This document shows positions 13,401 to 25,400 of a stretch of 64,000 bases of DNA, in pieces. The translations under genes and the position numbers were made by a program. The stretch is from contig JARCOQ010000014.1 in assembly GCA_029207755.1 (NCBI GenBank), forward strand, positions 19,445,410-19,509,409, read 5' to 3'. The notes under the pieces were generated by a model. The model was not told where the DNA came from. It saw only the letters and a list, made by a program, of their open reading frames with translations, and did no database searches. How positions within the stretch are numbered: the first letter of the stretch is position 1; each line of letters begins with the position of its first letter. The DNA comes from Chamaea fasciata. Lineage: Eukaryota > Chordata > Aves > Passeriformes > Sylviidae.

Positions 13401-16400
13401 CTGGCTGGGCACCCCGGGGTCCCCAGGGCAGCTTTTGGGGCGGCTGATGCTGAGGGACGTTTCTAGAAGGCTGCCAGGGGAGGCTGGGAGCAGCAAACGC
13501 TTCCTCGAGAGCAGCTGGCACTGGAAAAAAGGGGAATTCAAGGACACTCGTGCTTTCTAGGTAGCACGGAGTGCCAGGACGCGGGCTTTGTTTAAAACCA
13601 GCTTTCCTTTGTGTGATTCGAGCGCTTGGCTTCCAGAGCAGAAGGGAACTAGAGGAGTGAATCCGGCAGGAGTGGGGTGAGGGTGAGCAGCTGGAGGAGG
13701 GCCGAGCGCCTCTTGCTGCACTTGGTGATGATGTGAGATGAGGTTTGCGTTTGGGAGGGCTCACCCTGAGCCTCTGGTGAGTCCCAGGGCTCTGTAAGCT
13801 CCCGAGTGCTTGAGCCAGAGCCCGGCTCAGCAGCCTCAGCAGGGTCCTGTCAGCCTCAGCTGGGCCCGTGGTGACAGCTCTCCGTGTCACAGGTCAAGTG
13901 CGTGTTACACAACGGGGACAGAAGCCGGAGCGGGGCGCTGTGCTGAGGTCACCACTAAAACCCCTGGGAGCAGGCCGGGGACGCGGGGCGCTGGGCAGCG
14001 TTTTGTCCCCGCGCTGGGCTGGGGCAGGGCTGCCAGAGGGGCTGCGTGCTGCCCCTGGGCGCCCCGCAGCCCCCAGAACTCGCAGGGCACGCGGGCGGCG
14101 GTGGCGGGAGGGTGCAGCAGCTGCTGCAGCACCTCCAGCTGCCAGCCTGCCCCAGCTGCGCGGGTGCTCCATGAGTGCGCCGCGCCCTCAGCGCAAAGGG
14201 ACTCGCAGCTTCACGGGGTGGCTTCATTGTCCTTCTGCTCTTGTGGTGGCTCCGGCCCACCAGGGGCCTCCCATCAGCGGCTGCTGGGTGGGTCAGGTTC
14301 CCAACACCCCGTGTGGTGTCAGGGCCCCCAGGGGAGCCTGCCAGCCCCCGGGGGTGCCCTCAGTGTCCCTCCCGCCGCAGGGGTGCAGAGGCAGGTGGTG
14401 CACTGCGTGGAGAGGCTGGCGGGCCTGGTGGAGGAGCGGTTCTGCGACGCGCTCACCCGCCCCGACGACCAGCAGCGCACCTGCAGCGAGGAGCCCTGCC
14501 CCGCCAGGTGAGAGACCCTGCCCCGCCAGGTGAGCCCCTGCCCCACCGGGTGAGAGACCCTGCCCCGCCAGGTGAGCCCCTGCCCCACCGGGTGAGAGAC
14601 CCTGCCCCGCCAGGTGAGACCCTGCCCCGCCAGGTGAGCCCCTGCCCCGCCAGGTGAGAGACCCTGCCCCGCCAGGTGAGCCCCTGCCCCGCCAGGTGAG
14701 AGACCCTGCCCCGCCAGGTGAGACCCTGCCCCGCCAGGTGAGCCCCTGCCCCGCCAGGTGAGAGACCCTGCCCCGCCAGGTGAGCCCCTGCCCCGCCAGG
14801 TGAGAGACCCTGCCCCGCCAGGTGAGACCCTGCCCCGCCAGGTGAGCCCCTGCCCCGCCAGGTGAGCCCCTGCCCCGCCAGGTGAGAGACCCTGCCCCGC
14901 CAGGTGAGACCCTGCCCCGCCAGATGAGCCCCTGCCCCGCCAGGTGAGAGACCCTGCCCCGCCAGGTGAGCCCCTGCCCCGCCAGGTGAGAGACCCTGCC
15001 CCGCCAGGTGAGAGACCCTGCCCCACCGGGTGAGAGACCCTGCCCCGCCAGGTGAGCCCCTGCCCCGCCAGGTGAGAGACCCTGCCCTGCCAGGTGAGAC
15101 CCTGCCCCACCAGGTGAGAGACCCTGCCCTGCCAGGTGAGACCCTGCCCCACCAGGTGAGAGACCCTGCCGTGCCAGGTGAGACCCTGCCCCGCCAGGTG
15201 AGAGACCCTGCCCCGCCAGGTGAGACCCTGCCCCGCCAGGTGAGCCCCTGCCCCGCCAGGTGAGCCCCTGCCCCACCGGGTGAGAGACCCTGCCCCGCCA
15301 GGTGAGCCCCTGCCCCGCCAGGTGAGACCCTGCCCCGCCAGGTGAGCCCCTGCCCCACCGGGTGAGAGACCCTGCCCCGCCAGGTGAGCCCCTGCCCCGC
15401 CAGGTGAGAGACCCTGCCCCACCGGGTGAGAGACCCTGCCCCGCCAGGTGAGACCCTGCCCCACCAGGTGAGCCCCTGCCCCGCCAGGTGAGCCCCTGCC
15501 CCGCCAGGTGAGCCCCTGCCCCACCGGGTGAGAGACCCTGCCCCGCCAGATGAGACCCCGCCCTGCCCTCCCCTCTCCCTCGGCCCGGGGATGTGTCCCA
15601 GGCCCTGTGTTGGTCCATGGCAGCATCCCTGGGGGTCCCTGAGGGCAGTGGGGCACTGCCTGGTCACAGGCTGCGCCTCATGGGAGGTCCCGTCCTGGCA
15701 GGATGCTCCTCTCTGCCTGTGTGCACATAGCCCTGGCGCAGCTCGGGGACTGTCCCATCGCTGACCCTCTGTCTGAGCTCCCAGACCTTGGCCTGACACA
15801 TCTGGGATCCTCCTTTCCCCGTGGCCCCACGTGATGGGCAGTGGGGCAGATCCTGGGTCACGGCCGCTTGCTTTGCTGACATCTTTTCTCTTTTCCCTTC
15901 CCCTTTCTCCTTCCCCCTTTCCCTTTTTCTCTTTCCCCTTTCCCCTCTCCTCTTACCCTTCCCCCTTTCCCCTTTTCCTTTCCCTTTTTCTCTTTCCCCC
16001 TTTCCCTTTCCCTATTCCCCATTCTCTATTCCCCATTCCCCTTTCCCCATTTCCCATTCTCCTTTCCCTTTCCCCTTTCCCATTCCCATTCCCTTTTCCA
16101 TTCCCATTCCCCTTTCCCCTTTCCCTTTTTCTCCTTTTCCCTCTCCCCTTGCCCTTCCTCCTTTCCCTTTTTCTCTTTCCCCCTTTCCCTATTCCCCATT
16201 CCCCTTTCCCCATTTCCCATTCCCCATTCCCCTTTCCCTCTCCCCTCTCCCCTCTCCCTCTCCCATTCCCCTTTCCTTCTCCCCCGTCCCCGTCCCCGTG
16301 TGCAGGTGGTGGGTGGGTGAGTGGCAGCCGTGCTCGGCCTCGTGTGGCGTGGCGGGGCTGACGAAGAGGACGGTGCTGTGCATCCAGAGCGTGGGGCTGG

Positions 16401-19400
16401 ACGAGCAGAGGGCCCTGCAGCCAGCACACTGCCAGCACCTGCCCAAGCCCGCTGCCACCGCGCCCTGTCACCCCGAGGTGCCCTGTCCCTCCCCGTGGGC
16501 CGTGGGGAACTGGTCTGAGGTGAGAGGGAGCACTGGGGATGTCGTGCAAAGGGGTGGGAGCTGGGGACAGGTGCCCCCACACACCTGAGCCTGCCCGAGA
16601 GCCCTGGGCGCGCTCCTGCTCACACGGAATCCATGGATGTGGGCTCAGCAGCTCCCACGGGTGGGAATTCCATCGCTTGGAGAGGTCTCGGGGCTCGGAA
16701 GGAGTGTTGGGCAGTGGGACTCTGCCCCATCCCTGGGCTTTGCAGCTCCCTCACCCAGGGTGGACTTGGGCTTGGCACGGGGGGGCAGGAATGAGGTTTT
16801 CAGCTGGACGTGGCTGGGAACAGCCTGGAGGGGTGGAAGGTGTCCCTGCCTGTGGCAGGGCGTGGAACTGGATGATCTTCAAGGTCTCTTCCAGCCCAAA
16901 ATGATTCCGTGGGGTGATTAATGGTGGCACGCTGCGCAGCCTTGATTTATTTTTGTGTTTGTGTGAATCAGCTTAACCACCACAGGCTGAGGGTTTCGAC
17001 CAGAAAATGATAACTCCTGATTTAAGCAGCCCTTCCAAAAGTGTTCAGGGTGAAGACAAATATCAAGACAGAAAGGAGAGAGCCTGGGAACAGAGCTTGT
17101 TGCTAAGGAACAAATGGAATCAAACGGGAGCAGAGAATTTGAGGGCTAGATGAGAGCGAGTTGGAAATATTTTTCTAGGGGCCCACAAAAGCCACAATTG
17201 AGGGCTGAGAAAGATGGATGCGATGGTTTAACAGGAAAATTACGGCTTGTTGGTGGGTCAGTGCTGGGCAGGGCCAGCCCCAGCCCTCACAGCTGTTCTT
17301 GGTGGTGTTGGCACCGGTGGATCTGTGAGCCCAGGAGAAATGCCTTTGGGATTTTGAGGTTCTGCAATTTCTCTGTCCTTTCATTTAAAGGCAGAGTCGT
17401 CTTTCATTTCCATTTCCACCACCCCCGTGATTAGGGGAATTGGAGGGGCTTGGAAGCTGCCCAGGATTTCCTTCTGTCAGCAGCAGCAGCAGGGTGGGGT
17501 GGCTGTGTCCGTGCAGAGCCCAGGCAGGAGCACGTGTGCCCACCTGGCACTGCCACACCTGAGGGGCTCTCTGGGGCTTGGGTGGCCCCCAGCTGCTCCA
17601 GAAGGACCCCCTAGCACTGTGCATCCATCTGTAGGGACTTCCCAAAGAAGCTGGTGCGGTGAGCAGGCTGCGTTGTTGTTCTCTAGCTCCCGAACGGCGT
17701 GGCTGTGTCCTGGCAGGAGCACATCCCGCTGTGCCAGCCAGCCTTGCCCAAGGCTGAACCCTCCATCCTGCTCGCTGTGTTCCCACACGGGGCTCCTGGC
17801 AGCCCCCACTCCTTATCTGCATCCCTGACAACCCAGCCTTGGTAAACAACCTCCCTCCTTCCCCCCTGCAAGCACTGTGATGCCTGAGTTATCTCCTGGA
17901 TGGAGCTGGGGGCCTTTGCTGGGAAGTTTCAGCTCGCTGGGAGCACCTCTGCTCTCCCAGGTTTGGCAGTGCCACCCCAGGGGAAGGAGCAGCTCCTTGC
18001 AGCCCTCTCACAGGTGTTGGTGTGTGGCAATGTTTGATTCCAGCTCCTGGAAACGCCTGGTGGGGTTACCAGAGGATCCTGGGGTGCTCTGGGGCGGAGG
18101 GGACCTCAAAGCTCATCTGGTTCCACCCTCCTGCCGTGGGCAGGGACACCTTCCACGAGCCCAGATTGCTCCAAGGCCCAAATGCGTCAGCAAACGCTGC
18201 TGTTCTCCTTTGCAGCTTCTCAGTTTGTGTTGTGCTGCCCCATGTCAAAGAGCCCGTTATGGGGGGGTGGTGTGTCCCCAGCAGAGCTCCTCCCTGACCT
18301 TTGCTTTTTCCCTACTCGGACAACACCCACGTTGTTCCTCCCGGCCTCAGAGAACGCTCTTCTAGGAGAAGAGATGCAATCCATGGCAGGAGGCCACAGG
18401 AAAGACCTATTAGATCATCCCACCCCTGCCCTTCCCAGAAACCGCTTCTGGCTGGAGTGCAGGTCAGGGATCACCCCGAGCAAAGTGCCCACAGCCCTGC
18501 TCTGGGATGGTCTCCAACAGGGGCAGCCCCAGAGGGCGATTAGGGCAGTAGTGCTCTGCTTACTGGGGTGATCTGCACCCCAGCACGGCAGGGACTGGCA
18601 CAGGAGCTGCCCAGGGGCCCGGGTGGGAGGTGGCAGAGTGACACAGAGCCAAAGCACTGCGGACAGTGGAGCCCCGACGGAGGGAGCACGGGCACCGCTC
18701 CCAGCCTTGCCCCAGTGACCTGTCCCTCTCTGTTCCCTTCCCAGTGCTCCGTGACCTGTGGGAACGGGACCCAGCGGCGCCCTGTGCTCTGCAGCAACAG
18801 CACCGGGGCTGCCTGCGACCCTGCCCAGAGACCCGGCCCTGAGAGGCTCTGCTCCCTGCCACGGTGCCCCCAGAAATGGGACAGCAGCGACTGGTCTGGC
18901 AGCGGCTCCTCCAGCAGGGAGGTCTTTAATGAAATCCATTACATCCCCAGCAACCACATCCCTGAATTTAACCCCTTAATCCCAAACGTCCCCGAGCCCA
19001 ACGGCGTCAATGTCATCACCGAGGAGGACTTCCCAGCCAGGAAAGGAAACGTCTTTGTGGACGACTTTTACTACGATTACAACTTCATCAACTTCCATGA
19101 GGATCTGTCTTACTACCCCTTCACGGAGAAGGAGACCAGAGGCCAGGAGCCGGAGGCAGAGGTGGCCACTGGTGGCACGGAGGGGCCCTGGGAGCTGCCC
19201 ACGGAGGCCCTGCTCAGCCCCCAGCCGGGAGGGGACAGCCAGGAGCAGCCGGGCACCCGGGAGGGAAACGCTTCTGCTCCTGTGCGCCAAGAGCCCGGGG
19301 ATTTAGCCACGAACGACCTCCTGAGCGTGGCCCCCGAGCGTGGGGGATCTGCCACTCCCAGATACACCACCCCTGGCTTTTTGGCTGAGGAGGAGGAGGA

Positions 19401-22400
19401 TGCAGTGCTCGTGCCCCACTCTGAGCCCCACCTGCCTGCCCAGGACTCGGTGAGCCACGGCTCTGCAAACCACGGCCACCCGCCCTGGGATGAGCCCCCC
19501 GGGGCTGTGCCCACCAGGAGCAGCCTTGGGCAGGGTGGCCCCGCTCCCTGGGGTCCCCTCCTGGCTGGTGCGGTGCCCACGGGCTGGGGCAGTGCTGCTG
19601 GGGATGTGTCCCAGGCGAGCACAGAGGGACGCGGCCCGGCCGGGTCTGCAGGGACAGGCCACGAGGACTCCAGGGAAATGGCTCTGGCCATCGGCAGGGA
19701 TGTTCGGGGTGCAGCCCCGCAGCCCACGGGGCAGCACGGCTGGGCGGGAGGGGCACGGGCGGCGTTGGACACGCGGGCGGGCGGGCAGTCCCACGGCACG
19801 GAGAGGGCAGATCCTGCCTCGCCCACCCCGCAGGCCCCGGGCTGGGGGGCGGCAGGGAGTGCTGGCAGCCCCCACCCTGCCCCGAGCCCCCCTCCTGCGG
19901 GTGCCGATGGGGCTCCCGTGGGGCAGGGAGGGCACCGGGCAGGGCTGCACACCCCCACAGCCCCCACCTGGACCCCCTGGGTGGCCACAGGAGCCCCCCC
20001 AGTGTCCTTGTCCCCTGCCGTGCCCGGACCAGCCCCCCAGCTCCCCTCCAGCCGGCAGGGTGCCCTGCTCCCAGCCGTGCCCACAGCCCCAGCTCCTGGC
20101 CCACCTGCCCACGCTGCAGGGTCCCCCCGGGAATGGGGGACACAGGGGGTGTCCCAGCCCCCGGATCCGGCATCGCCCCACACCCGGCTGACCTCCCATG
20201 GGACCCTGCTCAGCGTCACTGCGCCGAGGGAGCCCTCGCCAGGGACAGCCCCAGGGACACAGCCCAGGGAGCCCTCACCATGGACACCTCCAGGGACAGC
20301 ATGGACACCCCCAGGGACACCATGGACACCCCCAGGGACAGCACTGAGAGAGCCCTCACCATGGATACCCCCAGAGACACAACCCAGGGAGCCCTTGCCA
20401 TGGACACCCCCAGAGACACCTCCAGGGACACCGCTGAGAGAGCCCTCACCATGGACACCCCCAGGGACATCACCGAGGGAGCCCTCACCATGGACAGCCC
20501 CAGGGACACCATTGACACCCCCAGGGACATCTCCAGGGGCAGCACCGAGGGAGCCCTCACCGTGGACACCCCCAGGGACATCACCGAGGGAGCCCTCACC
20601 ATGGACAGCCCCAGAGACACCATTGACACCCCCAGGGACATCACCGAGGGAGCCCTCACTATGGACACCCCAAGAGACACCATGGACACCCCAAGAGACA
20701 CCATGGACACCCCAAGAGACACCATGGACACCCCCAGGGACATCTGCCTCCAGTGCCGGGGGGCACGAGTTGTCCCAGCCCACCCCATTTCCCCCCCTGC
20801 TCTGGGAGAAGAGGCTGCAGGAGGAAGAGGAGGAGGAGGAGGCTCTGCTTCCACCATCGAGCAGCTCAGCAGGCACTGCCAAGCCCAGCTGGGAGGTCGG
20901 GAACTGGAGTGAGGTACGTGGTGAGTGCCATTAAAAGGGTGACACGGCCAGTGTGGCTGTGAGAGCTGTCCCTGTCCCGGCTGGCTCTGGGACGTTGCTC
21001 TTGGCAGCAGTCGGTGATGGGGTCATTAGTGCTAATTAGGAAACAACCGGTAACCAAAAGCTAAAGGGGCCCCCAGCCCCAGGGTGCTGGCCCTTTTTCC
21101 CCTGTGGGAGGGGGATGGTCCCATGAGAATCCTCCTGGGAGCAAACACTGAGCAGGGAGAGGAAGGGTTAGTCCCACCCGTGGTGCCTTAGGAAGGCTGA
21201 CCTGGAACAGAGAGTTAAGCAGATATTTATTGAAAAGCTTTTAGGATTCACCTTGGGCAGGACAGGGGCTGACCAGGGCTACACCCAGGGTGGACCCAAA
21301 ATGGTCACAAAATGGACAAATGGTCACGAGATCTTCCGTTTTTATAAGTTTTGGTCCATTTGCATATTGGGGTTTAATGGTCCAATTACATCTCCAGGTT
21401 GTGAGGCCCCATCCTTCTTGTCCCTCCCTTCAGCTACAGTTCCTTGTGTTTTTGGGCCTGAAAGTTGTCCTTGGTCTCCATTTGGAAAAGGATTTGTTTC
21501 GTTTCCCTACTCTGTGAAGAGAGCTGAGTGACACTTAATGTGAGGCTCAGAACTTTGGAGGAGCGTGTTCCTCCTCCTCCTCCTCCTCCCCTGGGCTGAG
21601 CACTGCCTGATGTGGGACTGCTGAGAGGGGACAACCCCTGTCCCCACACCACCCCACACCTCCCAGTGCCCCTGGGGCAGGCAGGAGCTGAGTGCCCAGG
21701 GGTGAGCAGGCTGGCTGCAGGGCTGCATGGCTGCAGGGCTGCAGCGGCTCCGTGTGTTGCAGTGCTCGGCCACGTGCGGCGTGGGCGCGGTGTGGAGGCC
21801 GGTGCGCTGCAGCAGCGGCAGCGACGGTGGCTGTCCCGCCGCCGACAGACCCGTCCCGGCCCGGAGGTGCTCCCTCAGACCCTGCTCGGCCTGGCGGGTG
21901 GGCAGCTGGAGCAAGGTAAGGGCTCTGCGGGGACCCCAAAACGCACGGGGCCAGGCGGGCGTGGGGTCACAGCTGCTCCTCGGGAGGGGTCTCGCCCCGT
22001 GGCTCACGTAGCTAAAAGTTTGTACTCGCCACAGGGTTTAAACCGCTCGTCCCGCGGTGTTTTAGTTCCTCCTGCTCTCGGGCTGGTAGAAAAAGTCAGG
22101 AATTTGCAAAAGCTAAACAAAGGGATTTGGTGAAAGGCCACGTTGGGTGGGGCCGGTCTGGCGGGTGTCATCCCATGGCAGCGGCTTGGAACGGGGTGGT
22201 CTTTAAGGTCCATCCCAAACCGTTCTGTGGTTTGCCAGCCTCTGGACAGCGTTCGGGCCACTCTGCACTGCCAGGGGGTGTTTGCAGTTGGGTGAATTCG
22301 GTGGGTTTGGTGGTGGGGGACAGCCCTCCTTGCTCTGGGTGGTCGCTGTCCCTTGGGACCATCAGTTCTTTAAGGCATGAAGACTGCTCTTGTTACAGCT

Positions 22401-25400
22401 GGAATCCAGCTGGTTCCAGACGGGTGGCAGTGGCAGATGAGCTGCACAGACGAGCTCATCTTGCTCATGTGCTCCAGCTCGGCCTGGAGCAAGAGGGGAA
22501 AGGAGGTGGAGTGTCAACTCCAAGGCAGAGCACGTCCCAGGGGTCACCTCCCATCCTCACAGGGGTTCCCCCTGCTCGGGCCATGCTGCCCTTCCCACCG
22601 TGGTGCTGTGTCCCTCCCCGCCGTGGTGCTGTGTCCTTTCCCACTGTGTCCTTTCCCACCGTGGTGCTGTGTCCCTTCTCACTGTGTCCCTCCCCACCGT
22701 GGTGCTGTCCCTCCCCACCGTGTCCTTTCCCACTGTGGAGCTGTGTCCCTTCCCACTGTGTCCTTTCCCACCGTGGTGCTGTGTCCTTTCCCAGTGCTCC
22801 CGGAGCTGCGGCGGGGGCACCAAGGTTCGGGACGTTCACTGCGTTGACACCAGGGACCAGCGGCTGCTGCGGCCCTTCCACTGCCGGGCGGGGCTGGGGC
22901 AGCCCCCGGCACAGGTGCCGTGCCACACCGCGCCCTGCCTGGGCTGGTACACGTCCTCCTGGAGAGAGGTACGGGCTGCCGGGGGCTCGGCTCCCCAACC
23001 CCTGCCCCTGGTGCCTTGGGGAGGTGGGCTTGAAACAGGCTGGGCAGAGCTAGAGAGTAAAGCAGGTGTTTGTTGAAGGGCCTCTAGGATCCACCTTGGG
23101 CAGGACAGGGACTGAGTGGACTAAGCCCAAGGTGGGACTGCACCCAAGGTGGACTAAGAATGGTCACAAAAATGGTCACGGGGTCTTCCACTTTTATAAG
23201 TTTTGGTCCGTTTGCACGTTGGGGTTTAATTGTCCAGTTACAGCTTCAGGTTGTGAGGTCCCATCCTTGTTCCTCCCTTCAGCCCACCCTTGTTTGTGCC
23301 GATGGCTCAAAGTTGTCCTTGGTCTTCAGCAGGAAGAGTATTTTGTGTCCCTGCTCTGTGCAGAGCTGAGTGACACTGAATGGGAGGCTCAGGGCTGCAC
23401 CCCTGGGCGGCACAGAACCTGAAACACAGGAAGGCTGAACCTTAAGGCATCACCACCTTGCACTGTCCCAGGTGGCTCCAAGCCCCGTCCAGCCTGGCCT
23501 GGGACACTGCCAGGGATGGGGTGGGCACAGCTGCTCTGGGGATTCCAGCCCAGCTCCTCCCCACCCTCCCAGGGAACAATCCCTTCCCAATCGCCCATCC
23601 AACCCTGCCCTCCAGCAGTGGGAAGCCCCCCCTTGTCCCCAGTCCCTCTGCAGCTCTCCGGGAGCCTCTTCAGGCACTGCAAGGGGCTCTGAGCTCTCCC
23701 TGGAGCTTCTCCTCCCCCGGTGCGGACGCCCAGCTCTGTGTGGGGCAGAGGGGCTGCAGCCCGGGGTCCTGACGGAGCCTGCCCGGTTTGTCCCGCAGTG
23801 CTCGGAGCCCTGCGGCGGCGGGGAGCAGGCGCGCCTGGTGACCTGCCCGGAGCCGGGGCGCTGCGAGGAGACAGCGAGACCCAACAGCACCCGGCCCTGC
23901 AACAGCCAGCCCTGCACCACCTGGGTGGTGGGCTCCTGGGGCCAGGTGAGCGGGGGGACCTGCGGGGAATGGGGGGTGACCGCCCTCCGGCCGCGGTGGC
24001 ACCGGGGGCTGTCCCCAGGCTGTCACCAGCCCCATAGCACAGGGACATGCAGGGAACAGGGGTGGCACGGGGGCTGTCCCCAGGCTGACCCCCGGCCCCA
24101 TAGCACAGGGACATGCAGGGAACAGGGGTGGCACCGGGGGCTGTCCCCAGGCTGTCCCCGGCCCCATAGCACGGGGACATGCAGGGGTGGCACCGGGGGC
24201 TGTCCCCCAGGCTGTCACCAGCCCCACAGCACGGGGACATGCAGGGGTGGCACTGGGGGCTGTCCCCAGGCTGACCCCCGGCCCCATAGCACAGGGACAT
24301 GCAGGGAACAGGGGTGGCACCGGGGGCTGTCCCCAGGCTGTCCCCGGCCCCATAGCACGGGGACATGCAGGGGTGGCACCGGGGGCTGTCCCCCAGGCTG
24401 TCACCAGCCCCACAGCACGGGGACATGCAGGGGTGGCACTGGGGGCTGTCCCCAGGCTGACCCCCAGCCCCACAGCACAGGGACATGCAGGGAACAGGGG
24501 TGGCACGGGGGCTGTCCCCAGGCTGACCCCCGGCCCCACAGCACAGGGACATGCAGGGAACAGGGGTGGCACGGGGGCTGTCCCCGGCCCCATAGCACGG
24601 GGACATGCAGGGAACAGGGGTGGCACGGGGGCTGTCCCCAGCCCCACAGCACGGGGACATGCAGGGAACAGGGGTGGCACGGGGGCTGTCCCCAGGCTGA
24701 CCCCCGGCCCCGCAGTGCTCGGCTCCCTGCGGAGGGGGCATCCAGCGGCGCCAGGTGAAGTGCATGGACACCAGGACCGGGGTGGCCGAGGAGGACAGCC
24801 GCCTGTGCGACCACGAGCCCTGGCCTGACAGCACCCAGAAGTGCAACCCGCAGGACTGCGCCAGCTCCGAGCCGGGTGAGCGGCCCCGGCCTGGGAAAGG
24901 GTGCGGGAGGGCTGCGGGCAGGCGGAGCCGGCCTTTCTTCCCTACGTGGGTCCTGAAAGGCTGACTTGGCTGGTTGATAATTGAGTGGGAATGTCGTGAC
25001 TGTCTGTAAACGTCCGCAGCATCCGTCCCTCGAGGGGCCAAGCGGGGTTTTGCCGGCAGGGATGTGAGCTGGGATGTGCTCGTTGGGGTCAGCAGTGTCA
25101 CCCAGCCCTGGGACACCCGAGGGACCCTGTGGGGTGAAGGGAGCCCATCCGGAGGCAACAGGGCTCTCAGGAAAAGGAGGGCAGGGGGGAACACCCAGTG
25201 GTGGGGCTCTCAGGAAGCTGTTCAGTGATGAAGTCCCAGAACACAAGACTCGTGGAACAAGCTGGGCCCAGCATCAGGAAATGGAGTAAAGGAGCAGTTC
25301 TCCAGCGTCTTCAGGTGTGTGTGAGCAGGTGCTCCAGGGAGCCAGCCCCGTTTGGACCTGTTTGTCATTTACCGGCTGCGGCCACGGTGCTTGGCCACAC

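Larger units (their letters stand above)
16520..18744 (+). other. ADAMTS7 intron between TSP1-3 and the mucin exon
   Basis: It holds two CR1 fragments (16745-16915 and 18065-18185) and otherwise unique sequence. No exon or tandem array was recognised. Confidence 0.65.

Noticed and set aside
14293..15799. Minus-strand open frames of about 445 codons with [13 protein letters not shown] repeats
   Set aside because: Product of the donor-like array; collagen-like look is accidental.
19113..20882. 589-codon minus-strand open frame opposite the mucin exon
   Set aside because: Antisense shadow of a GC-rich, Pro/Ser/Thr-rich exon whose complement has few stops.
20133..20912. Alternate-frame open frame with MDTPRDT repeats in the mucin exon
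   Set aside because: It overlaps the real frame, which joins both neighbouring exons in phase. It is a shadow of the same repeat; overlapping coding is possible but nothing supports it.
21190..23400. A full provirus bounded by the two LTR-like copies
   Set aside because: Only ADAMTS7 exons and intron lie between them; no retroviral coding sequence was seen.
23389..25246. Long minus-strand open frames over the 24-kb array and exons
   Set aside because: They cross real plus-strand TSP1 exons and the tandem array; no similarity to a known protein.
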